Positions 28,122-38,699 are shown, counted from the stretch's first letter. The stretch is DNA of 64,000 nt from JAGQOZ01 sp041399205 (GCA_041399205.1 JAWKTK010000018.1:140220-204219), one strand, 5' to 3'. A program made the numbers and translations. Notes: generated by a model from the sequence alone, not told the origin.

Positions 28122-31100
28122 TTGCGTATAAGTTGCGTAACTCGCACTAATAAGGTCGCCGTCGCAGTTGAGGTAAGCCCCAGTTGTCAACAACCTCTGG
28201 GTTTCTTCAGGAGCCCAGGAGAAGTATTAGCGTTGGTGCCATCCACAATCTGCGTCCCTGGGAGACGCTTACCTGTGAGATGCTCAACCAAGATAGGCGA
28301 ACGAATTTGGCGTTCGACAAATCGTTAAGCAAGTCCCGTTATTCTTGTTCTCACAAGGCACGAAGCAGGAAAGGCATCGAAGAGTTTCCTTTCTTGTTTG
28401 GCGTCTCCGAACTAATATGTCCATCGATCGTCGCTCGTTGTGCCTCTTGAATACTCACAAGTCAGGCGAACGTTGCGTTGCGACAAATCTTAAGCAAGTC
28501 CGCGTATTCGTTGGTTCACACAAAGCACGAAGCGATATCAGCGTTGTGCCATCCTCGCGTCCAATCGATCTCGCTCCGTGCCTTGGTGCCTCTGTGAGAT
28601 CTCACAAGTCAGGCGAACGAATTGGTGCGACAAATCGTTAAGCAAGTCGGTATTCGTTGTTCTCACAAAGGCACGAAGGCACGAAGGAAAGGCATCGAAG
28701 ATTCCGCTTCTTGTTCTTGGCGTCATTCCATTGAATAGATATGTCCATCGATCTGCTCTTTGTGCTCTGAATCAACCAAGTCGGCGAACGATTTTGGCGT
28801 TGCGACAAATCGTTAAGCAAGTCGCGTTATTCGTTGGTTCTCACAAGGCACGAAGGCACGAAGATATCAGCGTTGATGCCATCCACAATCGCGTCCTCGA
28901 TCTCGCTCCGTGCCGTGCCTCTGGTCTCAACCAAGTCAGGCGAACGAATTTGGTGGAAAATCGTTAAGAAGTACGCGTTATTGTGGTTCTCACAAGGCAC
29001 GAGCCGAATATCAGCGTTGATGCCATCCACATCGGCGTCCCTGCGTCCACGTCCACTGCGTCCCGTCCACCGTCACTGTTCCTGCAAACACCAGCGTTGG
29101 TGCCATCCACAATCGCGTCACTGCGTTCCTGCATTCCTGCATTCCTGCGAACACCTGCATTCATTTCTCATTTCTCATCTTGCATCTTGTCTGCATCTGC
29201 ATCTTGCATCTTGCATCTTGCATCTTGCATTTTATCTTTTCTTTGCTTTTTGCTTTTGGGTGCCGTTGGTGCCATCCACAATCGCGTTCTTGACCGTTCA
29301 CCCCAAAAACATCGAAAAAATCTTGAACACAGAGGCACCAGTGAAGTTGACTGTTTCTTCTCTGCTCTCTGCGCTCGCTTTCTGATTAACTGGCGGCCGC
29401 TTCGGCCGAAGATCTTCTGCGCCCGCACGACGCGCGAAGTGACGCCGATGGTTCTGACACCAACCAAAAAACCATTGTTGCTGGCACAAGACCCAAAACG
29501 GAATGCGGGGCTGACCCCCGCTTCGGGCTGCAAATGCAAAATGCAAAATGCAAAATGAGGAATGAGGAATGAGGAATGGAATGCACCGCGGCTGCTGCGA
29601 ACTGCTGTCGCTGCCAACGGCTATCGATAGTTCGTGGCAACGAACACGTTGTCGAATTCGGCCATGCTGAGCTTGCACGGCAGCGCGTCTCCCCTTTACG
29701 GCTTGTCGCGTTGACCGCATCTTGCATTTGGCGACAATGCGCTCGTAATCTTCGTCCTGACCATCTTCCATTTATCGTTCTGAAAATCTGTCAAGGCCGC
29801 CCGATTTCTGCTTCGTGAACGGGCGATGCGTTTCGAATCTCGGTCAGAACGAGTCCATTGGTTTAGGCGTTTTCCTGCCACCTCCAAATGGCAGCGTTGG
29901 TGCCATCCACATCGGCGCCATGATCGTCGCTCCGTGCCTTGGTGCCTCTGTGAGATACTCACAAGTCGGCGAACGAATTTGGCGTTGCGACAAATCGTTA
30001 AGCAAACGCCTTTATTCGTTGGTTCTCACAGCCGAGCCGAAGGGCATCGAAGAGTTTCCGTTTCTTGTTTTGGCGTCATTCGCATTGAACTAGATATGTC
30101 CATCGATCGTCGCTCCGTGCCTTGGTGCCTCTGTGAGATACTTAACCAAGTCAGGCGAACGAATTTGGCGTTGCGACAAATCGTTAAGCAAGTACTTTAT
30201 TCGTTGGTTCTCACAAAGGCACGAAGGCACGAAGGAGAAAGGCATCGAAGAGTTTCCGTTTCTTGTTTTGGCGTCATTCGCATTGAACTAGATATGTCCA
30301 TCGATCGTCGCTCCGTGCCTTGGTGCCTCTGTGAGATCTCAACCAATGCGAACGATTTGGCGTTGAATCGTTAAGCAGTGCTATTCGTGGTTCTCACAAC
30401 ACAAGACGAATATCAGCGTTGATCCATCCACAATCGGCGTCCAATCGATCGTCGCTCCGTGCCGGTGTCTCTGGAATACTCAACCAAGTCAGGCGAACGA
30501 ATTTGGCGTTGCGACAAATCGTTAAGCAAGTCCGCGTTATTCGTTGGTTCTCACAAAGGCACGAAGGCACGAAGGAAAGGCATCGAAGGTTTCCGTTTCT
30601 TTTGGCGTCATTCGCATTGAACTAGATATGTCCAGCGATCGTCGCTCCGTGCCTTGGTGCCTCTATGTTAACCAGTCGGCGAACGAATTTGGTCGACAAA
30701 TCGTTAAAAATACCGATTTTGGTTCCAAAGGCACGAAGGCACAAGATATCAGCGTTGGTGCCATCCACAATCGGCGTCCACTGCGTTCCTGCGTTCCTGC
30801 ATTCTGCGTCTGCGTTCCTGCGTTCCTGCATTCCTGCGTTCCTGCATTCCTCGTTCCTGCATTCCTGCGTTCTGCATTCTCATTCCTGCATTCCTGCATT
30901 CCTGCATTCCTCTTCTGCATTCCTGCATTCCTCAAACACCTGCAAACACCTGCAAACACCTGCATTTCTCATTTCTCATTTCTCATTTCTCATTTCTCAT
31001 TTCTCATTTCTGCATTTCTCATTTTGCATTTTGCATTTTGCTTTTTCATTTGCTTTTGCTTTTTGCTTTTTGGGTGCCAGCGTTGGGGGTGCCAGCGTTG

Positions 31101-31130
31101 GTGCCATCCACACTCGGCGATCACAATCTG
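28122..31130. repeat. Large degenerate tandem array: two blocks of five units plus simple-sequence tracts
   Basis: A 150-190 bp unit recurs ten times. Its anchor GACAAATCGTTAAGCAAG occurs, exactly or nearly, at about 28315, 28481, 28628, 28804, 28957, 29988, 30174, 30366, 30512 and 30694. Each unit also carries CTCACAAAGGCACGAAGGCA on one side and CGTGCCTTGGTGCCTCTGTG on the other, which are near inverted repeats of each other. A second motif, GTTGGTGCCATCCACAATCG, appears about ten times between units. Each five-unit block is followed by simple tracts (TTCCTGCA, CATTTCT, GCATCTT, GCATTTT; for example 30780-31050). Copies differ mostly by small deletions. Open frames here are artefacts of the repeats. 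No gene is supported. Confidence 0.88.
29290..29885 (-). pseudogene. Partial duplicate of the 3' end and downstream region of the cytochrome gene
   Basis: 29290-29885 matches 31140-31886 along its whole length, with many small deletions: shared landmarks include CCCCAAAAACATCGAAAAAA, CTGACACCAACC next to CCATTGTTGCTGGCACAAGA, and GTCGAATTCGGCCATGCTGA. The part from about 29575 to 29885 is the last third of the cytochrome c'-like coding sequence, broken in frame and missing the heme-motif end. The match stops at about 29886, where array sequence resumes. It is therefore the inner copy of a roughly 1.8 kb tandem duplication that includes one array block. Confidence 0.82.
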
Positions 31131-31590
31131 CGTCCTTGACCGGTGTCACCCCAAAAACATCGAAAAAAATCTTGAACGCAGAGGCACCGAGGTCGCAGAG
31201 TTGACTGTTTCTTCTCTGCGTACTCTGCGCCTCCGCGTTTCTGATTAACTGGCTGGCCGCTTCCGGCCGAAGATCTTTGCACGTGGCAGCCACGCACGAC
31301 GCCACGAAGTGACGCCGATGGTTGCTGACACCAACCAGAAAAACCATTGTTGCTGGCACAAGACCCAAAACGGAATGCAGGGGCTGACCCCGCGCTTCGG
31401 GCGCAAATGCAAAATGCAAAATGCAGAAATGCAAAATGAAATGAAAATGGAAAATGAAAAATAATGAGAAATGAGAGAAATGAGAAATGCAGAATGAGAT
31501 GAGAAATGAAATAGAAATGAGAAAATGCAGGAATGCGAATGCAACCGGCGGGCACCAACTGCTGCGAACTGCTGTCGCTGGCACCAACGG

Positions 31591-32529
31591 CTATCGATAG
31601 ATTTCGTGGCAAGCAGAACACGATTGTCGAATTCGGCCATGCTGAGCTTGCACGGCAGCGGCGTCTCCATCCTTTACGGCTTGTCGCAGTTGCAACGCAG
31701 CATCTTGCATTTGGCGACAATGCGCTTCGTAATCTTCGTCCTGACCATCTTCCATTTGATCGTTCTGCAAAATCTGTGCAAAGGCCGCCACGATTTCTGC
31801 TTCGTGAACGAGAGACGATGCGTTTTCGCGAATCTCGGCTGCAGAACGAGTCCATTGGTTTAGACGATTTTCCGCTGCCACCTCCAAACGCAACATCAGC
31901 GGAGATCGATCGCAGACGTGTTGCCACTGCGTGGGGCCCGGTTCGCCTGCCGGCAAACTGGTTCGACTTCCGTTCAACAAATCCATTAAGTCTGCTTGCC
32001 GGAGTCTCGCTTCATTGAACACCTGAATAGTGCCAACCTTGGCGTTGGCCGCAACTTTGGCCAAGGCGTCACGAACGTTTAACGCGGAATCTTGCCAACG
32101 CACGGTATCAGGAAACTCCGCGATGATGGCAAACATGACGGCGGCTGATGTGTATTCCGTTCTGGCAATCTTATATCCGCCTGATTGAAAACGTCCCGGA
32201 GTTGAAATGGTCTGGTCCATGGTGGACTTGACGGCCTTCACTTCGTCTTCCAGAGTTGTCTTGGAAATCAAACGCGCCCAATCGCCTTCGGATTGAACGG
32301 TGTTACGATTCGGTGATGCATCCCCGTCAGATTGGTTCGAACCTTCCCGTTGCTGTGGGCGCGAAGTTACATCAGGACGCTCGCCTTCAAGTGCTTCTGT
32401 AAACGCATCTTCGAAGAAGACGTCCAGATCAACCGATGCTGGCAGCGGTTGACGAGCGGGAGGTTGACTGAAGCACGCTGCGGCCACTGCCATCCAACTA
32501 ATCAACGAAGTTCCTATTGTGTTCCGCAT
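31591..32529 (-). CDS. Cytochrome c'-like protein with C-terminal CxxCH heme site
   Basis: 312-residue exported protein. An N-terminal hydrophobic segment (SLISWMAVAAACFS) is followed by a low-complexity linker to about residue 85, then a helical domain. The C-terminus is CSACHEIYR, a heme c attachment site placed at the very end as in cytochrome c' four-helix bundles. The pairing of EDGQDEDYEAHCRQMQDAA with AVQAQHGRIRQSCSACHEIYR fits the last helix pair. It may bind small gases or act in electron transfer; that is family knowledge only. The last third is duplicated at 29575-29885. Downstream lies a 450-base region rich in GCAAAATGCAAAATG-type tracts. Confidence 0.82.
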   Translation of the reverse strand: MRNTIGTSLISWMAVAAACFSQPPARQPLPASVDLDVFFEDAFTEALEGERPDVTSRPQQREGSNQSDGDASPNRNTVQSEGDWARLISKTTLEDEVKAVKSTMDQTISTPGRFQSGGYKIARTEYTSAAVMFAIIAEFPDTVRWQDSALNVRDALAKVAANAKVGTIQVFNEARLRQADLMDLLNGSRTSLPAGEPGPTQWQHVCDRSPLMLRLEVAAENRLNQWTRSAAEIRENASSLVHEAEIVAAFAQILQNDQMEDGQDEDYEAHCRQMQDAALQLRQAVKDGDAAAVQAQHGRIRQSCSACHEIYR

Positions 32530-32641
32530 TTTTTCTTTTTGTTATAAGGTTCGTCTGCAACAACTGACATCGCTGTCATTCATCCTATTGTAACTGGGAA
32601 GGTGTTCCACTTCATCAGTCGCGGCAAGTGAATCTAGTCAC

Positions 32642-32680
32642 AAAAAAACACTCGTCACGCGATAGCGGAACGAGTGTTCT
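32642..32680 (-). terminator. Intrinsic terminator of the PEP-CTERM gene at 32716
   Basis: 9 bp stem AACACTCGT (32647-32655) with ACGAGTGTT (32670-32678); on the minus strand it runs into seven T residues. It lies 36 bases after the PEP-CTERM stop codon. Confidence 0.85.
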
Positions 32681-32715
32681 GAATGAACGTTGGGCGATGG
32701 AAACCGAGTATCTGG

Positions 32716-33393
32716 TTATCTTCGTCGCCGATGGCGAACCAACAGCAGCAGTGTTGCGAACAGGCCGACGCCAAATTGAGGTTCCGGCACAAACACTCCG
32801 TCGAATTGTACTTCGCTGATGAATTGCCAAGCAAAGTCGCCATCTTCAAACGCAATTCGCACGTGCTTGGCCGATTCGTTTACGGGGATGTTGACGTAGA
32901 AAGCCGCGTTGGTTGCCTTTTCGACAACGGTGGGTTCGTATACGTTCACCAGTTCGTAGTTCTGGCCATCGGTACTGACTTCGACCACCGCAGCGCTAAA
33001 GATCCCCACTCCGCCTTCGATCTGATTGTTCACATGAACCGCTACACTGTTGATGGCGGCCAAGTCGGCAAAGTTGAAAGTGATCTCTGGATTGAGCGTT
33101 TTCCAGCCCACATAATCTTCGGGTTGCGTGATCCAGTTACCGACGCCGACAACGCCATCGGTGAGTTTACCAAGACCGCCGCTTAGTTGCGCGCCTTCGC
33201 TGGCTGGGTCGCCACTGCCATTGTATGAAGAATCCAAATAGTCAAACAAACCACCCTGGCCGGTTCCTTGACCGTTCAGCATGGAATACGATTCGGGCAT
33301 AATGACGGCGGCGTGTGCCGACGTGCCCAGGGCGATAAAACTGAGTGTCAGCAAGTTGCGAATGCGGGCCATCCACTTCCAAGTTGTTGTCAT
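32716..33393 (-). CDS. PEP-CTERM protein with discoidin-like (F5/8 type C) body
   Basis: 225 residues. Signal peptide (LLTLSFIALGTSAHA), beta-sandwich body with features of discoidin domains (KLTDGVVGVGNW, GWKTLNPEITFNFADLAAIN, VEVSTDGQNYELV, AKHVRIAFEDGDFAWQFISE), then the sorting tail VPEP, hydrophobic helix and RHRRRR. Discoidin domains bind carbohydrate or lipid surfaces, so this may be a surface adhesin or matrix protein sorted by exosortase. It has a ribosome site CCGGAG ahead of the ATG and its own terminator, so it is monocistronic. Confidence 0.85.
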   Translation of the reverse strand: MTTTWKWMARIRNLLTLSFIALGTSAHAAVIMPESYSMLNGQGTGQGGLFDYLDSSYNGSGDPASEGAQLSGGLGKLTDGVVGVGNWITQPEDYVGWKTLNPEITFNFADLAAINSVAVHVNNQIEGGVGIFSAAVVEVSTDGQNYELVNVYEPTVVEKATNAAFYVNIPVNESAKHVRIAFEDGDFAWQFISEVQFDGVFVPEPQFGVGLFATLLLLVRHRRRR

Positions 33394-33589
33394 GATCTAC
33401 TCCGGTGATACAAAAGAATTGGGTCTTTGTGTCGCCCAACAAATGGGCTCGACGGCGCGGAGTTTAGCAACATCCAATGGTTGTCCAAGGCGAATTTGCC
33501 AAAAATCAAAAGTGCTTCATGCAGCCAGAATTCAGCCACTAGCCATCAACGAAACCTCATCATTGCAGTGAAGGCATTGCCCCGAAATC

Positions 33590-34600
33590 ATGACTAGCGA
33601 ACCGGAAAATGACGCTGATCTTCGAGAAATATACGCAAGTTGCAATGCTTCGAATTTACTGCATGCACACGATGCATCAGTTCGCGTACTGCAAGCGATG
33701 GCAGCGAGGCTATCGGCGGAAGTGCCATCAAGTTGTCACAGTGTGATTGCGTCCGGATCACTGGGGCGGTTGGAATGGTTGCCGCATTCGGACGCCGATT
33801 TGATTGTGGTCGTGCAAGCTCATGGCAATGCTGCTGAAGATGCCTTGGTGTTTCAAAACGTTTGGAATTGCCTGCAATCGCTGAACTTGCCGAAACCGCT
33901 GCCAGATGGCGTTTTTGGTTCTGCCGTGACGGTCGATGCGCTGACCAGCACTTCGACAATGGGACAAGTGGATGAAGACGTACGAGTCTTTGGGAAACGC
34001 ATTCAGATTCTATTAGATGGTTATCCGGTAATTCGTGCGAACGCGTTTCATCAGCTACGAATTGCAATCTTGCTGCGGTACGGCTTTCGTCGCAACGGAC
34101 CACTTGAGATGTCCGACATGGAAGCCATATTGCATGATTTGATACGCTACCATCATTCGCTCCATTTGCACTATCGCTGGTGGTTTCGTCAGCGTCCTGA
34201 TCAATGGCGATCCTACAACGCAAAGATGCTTCACAGTCGAACCGCCATGTTCGCGGGCTTGCTGTTTGCCATGGCGGAATCGCTGACGCAATTGGAAGAC
34301 CTGGACGCGTTCGCTGGACGATTGCAGTACACCCCGCTGGAGCGAATTTTGCGTGTAGCTGCGTCTTGTCGACCTGCGATTGTGGAAGCGTACGATCAGC
34401 ATTTAGGCGGCATGCGGCTGAAGGGTTTGCCGGACGACGCGAAGGAACACGATCCGCTGTCGTTTGCAGAATTGGAAAATGATGCGTGGTATCGGCAACA
34501 AATGGCATTTGGCCGTCAGCTAAAAGATTCACTCTGGCAAATTATTCAAGACCATCAAGGTGACTGGCCTGATGACTTCTTACCATCTTGGCTGCTTTGA
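33590..34600 (+). CDS. DUF294-type nucleotidyltransferase-domain protein
   Basis: 336-residue cytoplasmic protein. The polymerase-beta-type nucleotidyltransferase motif is VIASGSLGRLEWLPHSDADLIVVV (around residues 58-80): GS followed by the DxD metal-binding pair. The rest is helical and His/Arg-rich (HDLIRYHHSLHLHYRWWFRQ). This layout resembles PII-uridylyltransferase-like or DUF294 proteins, but no regulatory ACT or CBS domains are present. The substrate is unknown. It stands alone, with the oxidoreductase gene 117 bases downstream. Confidence 0.78.
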   Translation: MTSEPENDADLREIYASCNASNLLHAHDASVRVLQAMAARLSAEVPSSCHSVIASGSLGRLEWLPHSDADLIVVVQAHGNAAEDALVFQNVWNCLQSLNLPKPLPDGVFGSAVTVDALTSTSTMGQVDEDVRVFGKRIQILLDGYPVIRANAFHQLRIAILLRYGFRRNGPLEMSDMEAILHDLIRYHHSLHLHYRWWFRQRPDQWRSYNAKMLHSRTAMFAGLLFAMAESLTQLEDLDAFAGRLQYTPLERILRVAASCRPAIVEAYDQHLGGMRLKGLPDDAKEHDPLSFAELENDAWYRQQMAFGRQLKDSLWQIIQDHQGDWPDDFLPSWLL

Positions 34601-34717
34601 TTTGCCAGAATTCCCGACGCCCCATTACCCGCCGTGGACCAATTTGTAGTACAATCCGGGCTCCCACCTGTCCGAGATCTGGACTATCGTCCTTGAATAT
34701 TTGAAAGGCCCTCTCTC

Positions 34718-35938
34718 ATGCATCGCAGGCACTTTTTAGCATCGACTTCCGCCGTGGCATTTTCTTCGTTGGCATGGCGTTCGGTTCGCGCCGTTGGTCC
34801 GAACGAAAAATTGCGAACCGCACATATCGGTGTCGGTGGCATGGGATCCGCCGATCTAAATTCCATTGCGTCGCACTCGGATGTGGAAGTTGCCGCGCTT
34901 TGTGACGTAGACGCTAATCGCTTGAAAGCCGCGCAAGAACGATTTCCCAACGCCAAGACGTTTCAGGATTACCAGGACATGCTGACAACCATGGCGGACC
35001 AAATTGATGCGGTCAGTGTTTCCACGCCTGATCACACGCATGCGCCTGCTGCCTTGGCAGCCATGCAACACGGCAAGCCTGTTTACTGCCAGAAACCGCT
35101 GACGCACACTATCGAGCAGACCAAGACGCTGCGAAAGATTGCCCAGGAAAAGAATCTGGTCACGCAAATGGGAATCCAAGTGCACGCCAGTCAGCCTTAT
35201 CGCCGAGCAACTCGGATGATCCAAGACGGAGCGATCGGCAAAGTCAGCGAAGTACACGCTTGGTCCAACAAGAACTGGGGCTATGATGGCGGTCCATTCG
35301 CTGGTTCGGATCCCGTGCCGGATTACCTGAACTGGAAGTTGTGGCTGGGAACGGCGGAAGAACGTCCGTTCAAAAATGGGATTTACCATCCCGGCAATTG
35401 GCGAAAGCTGGTCGACTTCGGCACCGGCACCTTGGGTGACATGGGCGTCCATATTTTTGATACGCCCTTTCGAGCACTCGAATTGACCGTTCCCAAATGG
35501 GCACACAATATCTGCCGTCCTCCGACCGGCGTTGGCCATCCGGAAAAAAATGAAGTGACCTACGAATTTCCCGCCACGCAGTACACCACCGATCGGCTGA
35601 TTTGGAAGTGGTATGACGGTGCGTCGGCACCACCCAATTTAGAACTCGCGTCCCTGCCGGAAGGATTTAATCTGCCAGGGCAAGGATCGCTATTCGTGGG
35701 TGAAGACGGCATCATGTTGCTGCCTCACGTGGGCGAACCAGTGTTATTTCCCGAAGAAAAATTCAAGGACTATGCGCGGCCTGACATGGAGCCGTTGGAT
35801 CATTATCATCAGTGGGTCGACGCGTGTTTCGGACGAACCAAGACCAGCGCCCATTTTGGCTACGCCGGTGCACTTACCGAAGCGTTGCTATACGGCGTGA
35901 TCGCGGGACAGGGCATGCGGATCCAAAGCAATTCGTAG
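34718..35938 (+). CDS. Gfo/Idh/MocA-family oxidoreductase with Tat signal
   Basis: 406 residues. The N-terminus MHRRHFLASTSAVAFSSLAW is a twin-arginine signal typical of planctomycete members of this family. The NAD(P)-binding fold follows (LRTAHIGVGGMGSADLNSIA, AALCDVDANRLKAAQERF), with VSVSTPDHTHAPAALAAMQHGKPVYCQKPLTHT carrying the catalytic Lys-Pro region. The C-terminal sugar-binding domain includes GTLGDMGVHIFDTPFRAL. It probably oxidises or reduces a sugar derivative after export; substrate unknown. A perfect 8 bp hairpin (GTGGATAG/CTATCCAC, about 35976-35996) follows. Confidence 0.93.
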   Translation: MHRRHFLASTSAVAFSSLAWRSVRAVGPNEKLRTAHIGVGGMGSADLNSIASHSDVEVAALCDVDANRLKAAQERFPNAKTFQDYQDMLTTMADQIDAVSVSTPDHTHAPAALAAMQHGKPVYCQKPLTHTIEQTKTLRKIAQEKNLVTQMGIQVHASQPYRRATRMIQDGAIGKVSEVHAWSNKNWGYDGGPFAGSDPVPDYLNWKLWLGTAEERPFKNGIYHPGNWRKLVDFGTGTLGDMGVHIFDTPFRALELTVPKWAHNICRPPTGVGHPEKNEVTYEFPATQYTTDRLIWKWYDGASAPPNLELASLPEGFNLPGQGSLFVGEDGIMLLPHVGEPVLFPEEKFKDYARPDMEPLDHYHQWVDACFGRTKTSAHFGYAGALTEALLYGVIAGQGMRIQSNS

Positions 35939-36060
35939 GCCGAAGCCGCCGACATTTCACCACGCATCGTGCGTAGTGGATAGGCTTACTATCCACGCCC
36001 GCGAATCGGGCGGGCAGGTCATCAAAAGTTCAAGCAGGAAAGTACGACGAGCAACCTCAT

Positions 36061-37290
36061 ATGCTGGCAGAAGTCATTGCAATTGGTGACGAACTCACCA
36101 GCGGACAACGTTTGGACACCAACAGCCAATGGATTAGTCAACAGTTGGGTGAAGTAGGTGTGCGAGTTCTCTACCATTCGACATGCGGTGACGACTTGGA
36201 CGGTTGTACGCAAGTGTTTCAAACGGCGTTGCAACGAGCGGACTTGGTGATTGCCACTGGCGGGCTCGGTCCCACCGCCGACGATTTGACTCGGCAAGCG
36301 ATTTCCCAAGCCGCTGGATTGGACTTGGTCTTGGACGAAGATTCGCTGGAGCATATTCGGAGCATGTTTGCCAGCCGAGGTCGTACGATGCCGGAACAGA
36401 ATTCGATCCAAGCGATGTTTCCAACGGGTTCCACGATTATTCCAAATCCGCACGGAACGGCGCCGGGAATTGATTTGCTTTTTCCGCGAACCGGGCAGGA
36501 GGCCAGTCGTCTGTTCGCCTTGCCTGGTGTTCCGGCTGAAATGAAACAGATGTGGACCGAAACGGTGTCGCCTCGAATCAAGAACATGAAGGGTACTTCG
36601 GACCAGATCATTCGACACTACCAACTCAAGTGTTTTGGTTTGGGTGAAAGTGACCTGGAAAGTCGTTTGCCCGATTTGATTCGTCGAGGTCGTTCGCCGT
36701 CGGTGGGAATTACGGTCCATCAAGGCACCATCACGTTGCGGATCACAGCGACCGGTGCCGATGAAGCGGAATGTCGTCAGCAAATGCAACCGACGATTAA
36801 CACCATCCACGATTGTTTGGGCGATATCGTCTTTGGAGACGAAGACGACGAATTGGAACACGCGGTCGACCAACTGTTGCAGGCAGACCGACAGACGTTG
36901 GCGGTTTATGAAGCAGGCACGGGCGGCATGATCACGCATTGGTTCGGCGAAATGCAACCGGCGACGCCCCATTTCTTGGGCGGCATCGTAGGGCTGGATC
37001 GAACCTCGGCGGAACGTATTCTTGACCTTGCCTTGCCCGCCACGCTGTCCAGCGAAGATGCCACTCGGGCATTGGCTCAAGCGGTGCGAAACAAATATCA
37101 AGCCGATATCGGTTTGGCAATTTCGCCGTTTCCCAGACCGGGGCAAGACAACGGTCATTTTTACGTGGCGCTTTCTGCGGACGCGGAGACTCGCTGCCAG
37201 TCGTTTCTTTTCGCCGGACACCCCGACATTCTAAAACCGTTGGCTGCCAAGCGAGCGTTGAATTTCCTTCGTCTTCAATTGAAAAAGTAG
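36061..37290 (+). CDS. cinA: CinA-family protein (NMN deamidase/ADP-ribose pyrophosphatase type)
   Basis: 409 residues. The N-terminal molybdopterin-binding-like domain shows AIGDELTSGQRLDTNSQWIS and TGGLGPTADDLTRQ, and the C-terminal PncC-like domain begins near residue 255 (ADRQTLAVYEAGTGGMITHW, FLGGIVGLDRTSAERIL). In characterised CinA proteins these give ADP-ribose/CoA pyrophosphatase and nicotinamide mononucleotide deamidase activity in pyridine-nucleotide salvage. The C-terminal domain lacks the usual AESCTGG text (here YEAGTGG, with Gly where Cys stands), so deamidase activity may be altered. The ATG at 36061 is at the start of the conserved domain. Confidence 0.88.
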   Translation: MLAEVIAIGDELTSGQRLDTNSQWISQQLGEVGVRVLYHSTCGDDLDGCTQVFQTALQRADLVIATGGLGPTADDLTRQAISQAAGLDLVLDEDSLEHIRSMFASRGRTMPEQNSIQAMFPTGSTIIPNPHGTAPGIDLLFPRTGQEASRLFALPGVPAEMKQMWTETVSPRIKNMKGTSDQIIRHYQLKCFGLGESDLESRLPDLIRRGRSPSVGITVHQGTITLRITATGADEAECRQQMQPTINTIHDCLGDIVFGDEDDELEHAVDQLLQADRQTLAVYEAGTGGMITHWFGEMQPATPHFLGGIVGLDRTSAERILDLALPATLSSEDATRALAQAVRNKYQADIGLAISPFPRPGQDNGHFYVALSADAETRCQSFLFAGHPDILKPLAAKRALNFLRLQLKK

Positions 37291-37539
37291 GTTGGCCCCG
37301 CAGCCGGCGTGGACTTTGGGCAGGAGCCGAAGTTGGACAGCACGCTGGCATACCGGAGGCGGTGACCTAGGTTCGAGCTGCCGTGGCGGTTTGCTAAACG
37401 CCGAACAGCTCAGACGTTGGGCGAACGACCATCACTGCAGTTCGTTCCCGAACCAACGCTAGACGCTTTGTTGTGGATGGTCCCAGCGCTGGTGTGGTTG
37501 GTTCGCAACGTTTGGACCACAGACGCCAGCCACGAAGAT

Positions 37540-38013
37540 TCAGTCGTTTCCTTCAAGGCGGCGGCGAATTTGTTCGACGCGTTGGCGATTCACGCCCAAG
37601 TCCGAATAGCCGATTCGAGAAGCGGAACGAACATGAATGATCGATTCGTCCGGCGGAAAGTAAAATTCGACATCGTCCACGAAACGTAACAAACGGCTCG
37701 TAAATTCCGCTCGCAAATAGCCGTCCCTTCGTTCCACGACTTTTCCGCCCAACGAACCAACGCTGTCAACAATTCGCTGCAGCGCGATGCCTGGTTCTGT
37801 CGAGTAGTTCAGGGGCGCAATGGCGTGTTGTGAATCGCTATCGTGCGAACAAACACAATTGGGCGAACCAGGACATGCTGCCAAACGGCCGCCGCGCACG
37901 CCTAGATTCGCTGGCGGTTTGCTGAACAAGTTCATCACCATAACGGCTCCCATGCCAATCATTGCAAACAAGATCGCTCGCACAATCCAGCGGCGAATAT
38001 CTCGCTTCTTCAT
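37540..38013 (-). CDS. DUF1499 family protein with N-terminal membrane helix
   Basis: About 157 residues beginning MKKRDIRRWIVRAILFAMIG, an N-terminal anchor or signal helix. DUF1499 features follow: GGRLAACPGSPNCVCSHD near residue 41 and the C-terminal LRFVDDVEFYFPPDESIIHVRSASRIGYSD. The longer frame to 38151 runs through a hairpin repeat and is rejected as start. Function unknown. It is convergent with cinA across 249 bases of unrecognised sequence (37291-37539) that contains one weak match to the array motif at about 37468-37491. Confidence 0.82.
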   Translation of the reverse strand: MKKRDIRRWIVRAILFAMIGMGAVMVMNLFSKPPANLGVRGGRLAACPGSPNCVCSHDSDSQHAIAPLNYSTEPGIALQRIVDSVGSLGGKVVERRDGYLRAEFTSRLLRFVDDVEFYFPPDESIIHVRSASRIGYSDLGVNRQRVEQIRRRLEGND

Positions 38014-38095
38014 TGTTGCCTTCACCCTCGTTTTACCATGTTTTGCTGTGACGTTTTTTGTAGCCGATCGCGACAGTTTTGACTTTACGTTTTTT

Positions 38096-38164
38096 CCTAG
38101 CCCGAAACGTAAGTGAGGGAAAATCAAGCGATTCCGCAGTCCCTCGCTCACGCGTCGGGCTAGG
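38096..38164. repeat. TAGCCCGA-type inverted-repeat hairpin
   Basis: Arms CCTAGCCCGAAACGTAAGTG (from 38096, continuing AGGG) and CCCTCGCTCACGCGTCGGGC (from 38141, continuing TAGG) pair over 24 positions with a few mismatches. Flanks again contain TTTTGACTTTACG on the left and GAAAATTCAAAACGG on the right (about 38189), the same outer inverted edges as at 23504/23716. It lies between the DUF1499 and YjbQ genes. Confidence 0.82.
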
Positions 38165-38276
38165 AAATACCGTCGGAAAAATGCAAATGCGAAAATTCAA
38201 AACGGACGCGTCGCGCATTCGAAATGCCAAACTTGACCAACGTGCGGAACGGTTTGATGGTTGGATGAAAGACGGA

Positions 38277-38699
<423 letters not shown>

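Noticed and set aside
28122..31130. CRISPR array
   Set aside because: Repeat units are 150-190 bp and degenerate, spacing is irregular, there are no unique 25-40 bp spacers, and no cas genes are present in the window.
28122..31250. Long open frames of 60-230 codons within the repeat array
   Set aside because: They follow repeat periodicity, have low-complexity His/Ser/Pro or Arg/Asn content, appear in several frames and both strands, and lack ribosome sites.
37540..38151. Longer DUF1499 start at 38151
   Set aside because: The extra 46 codons are translated hairpin repeat; the signal helix starts at 38013.
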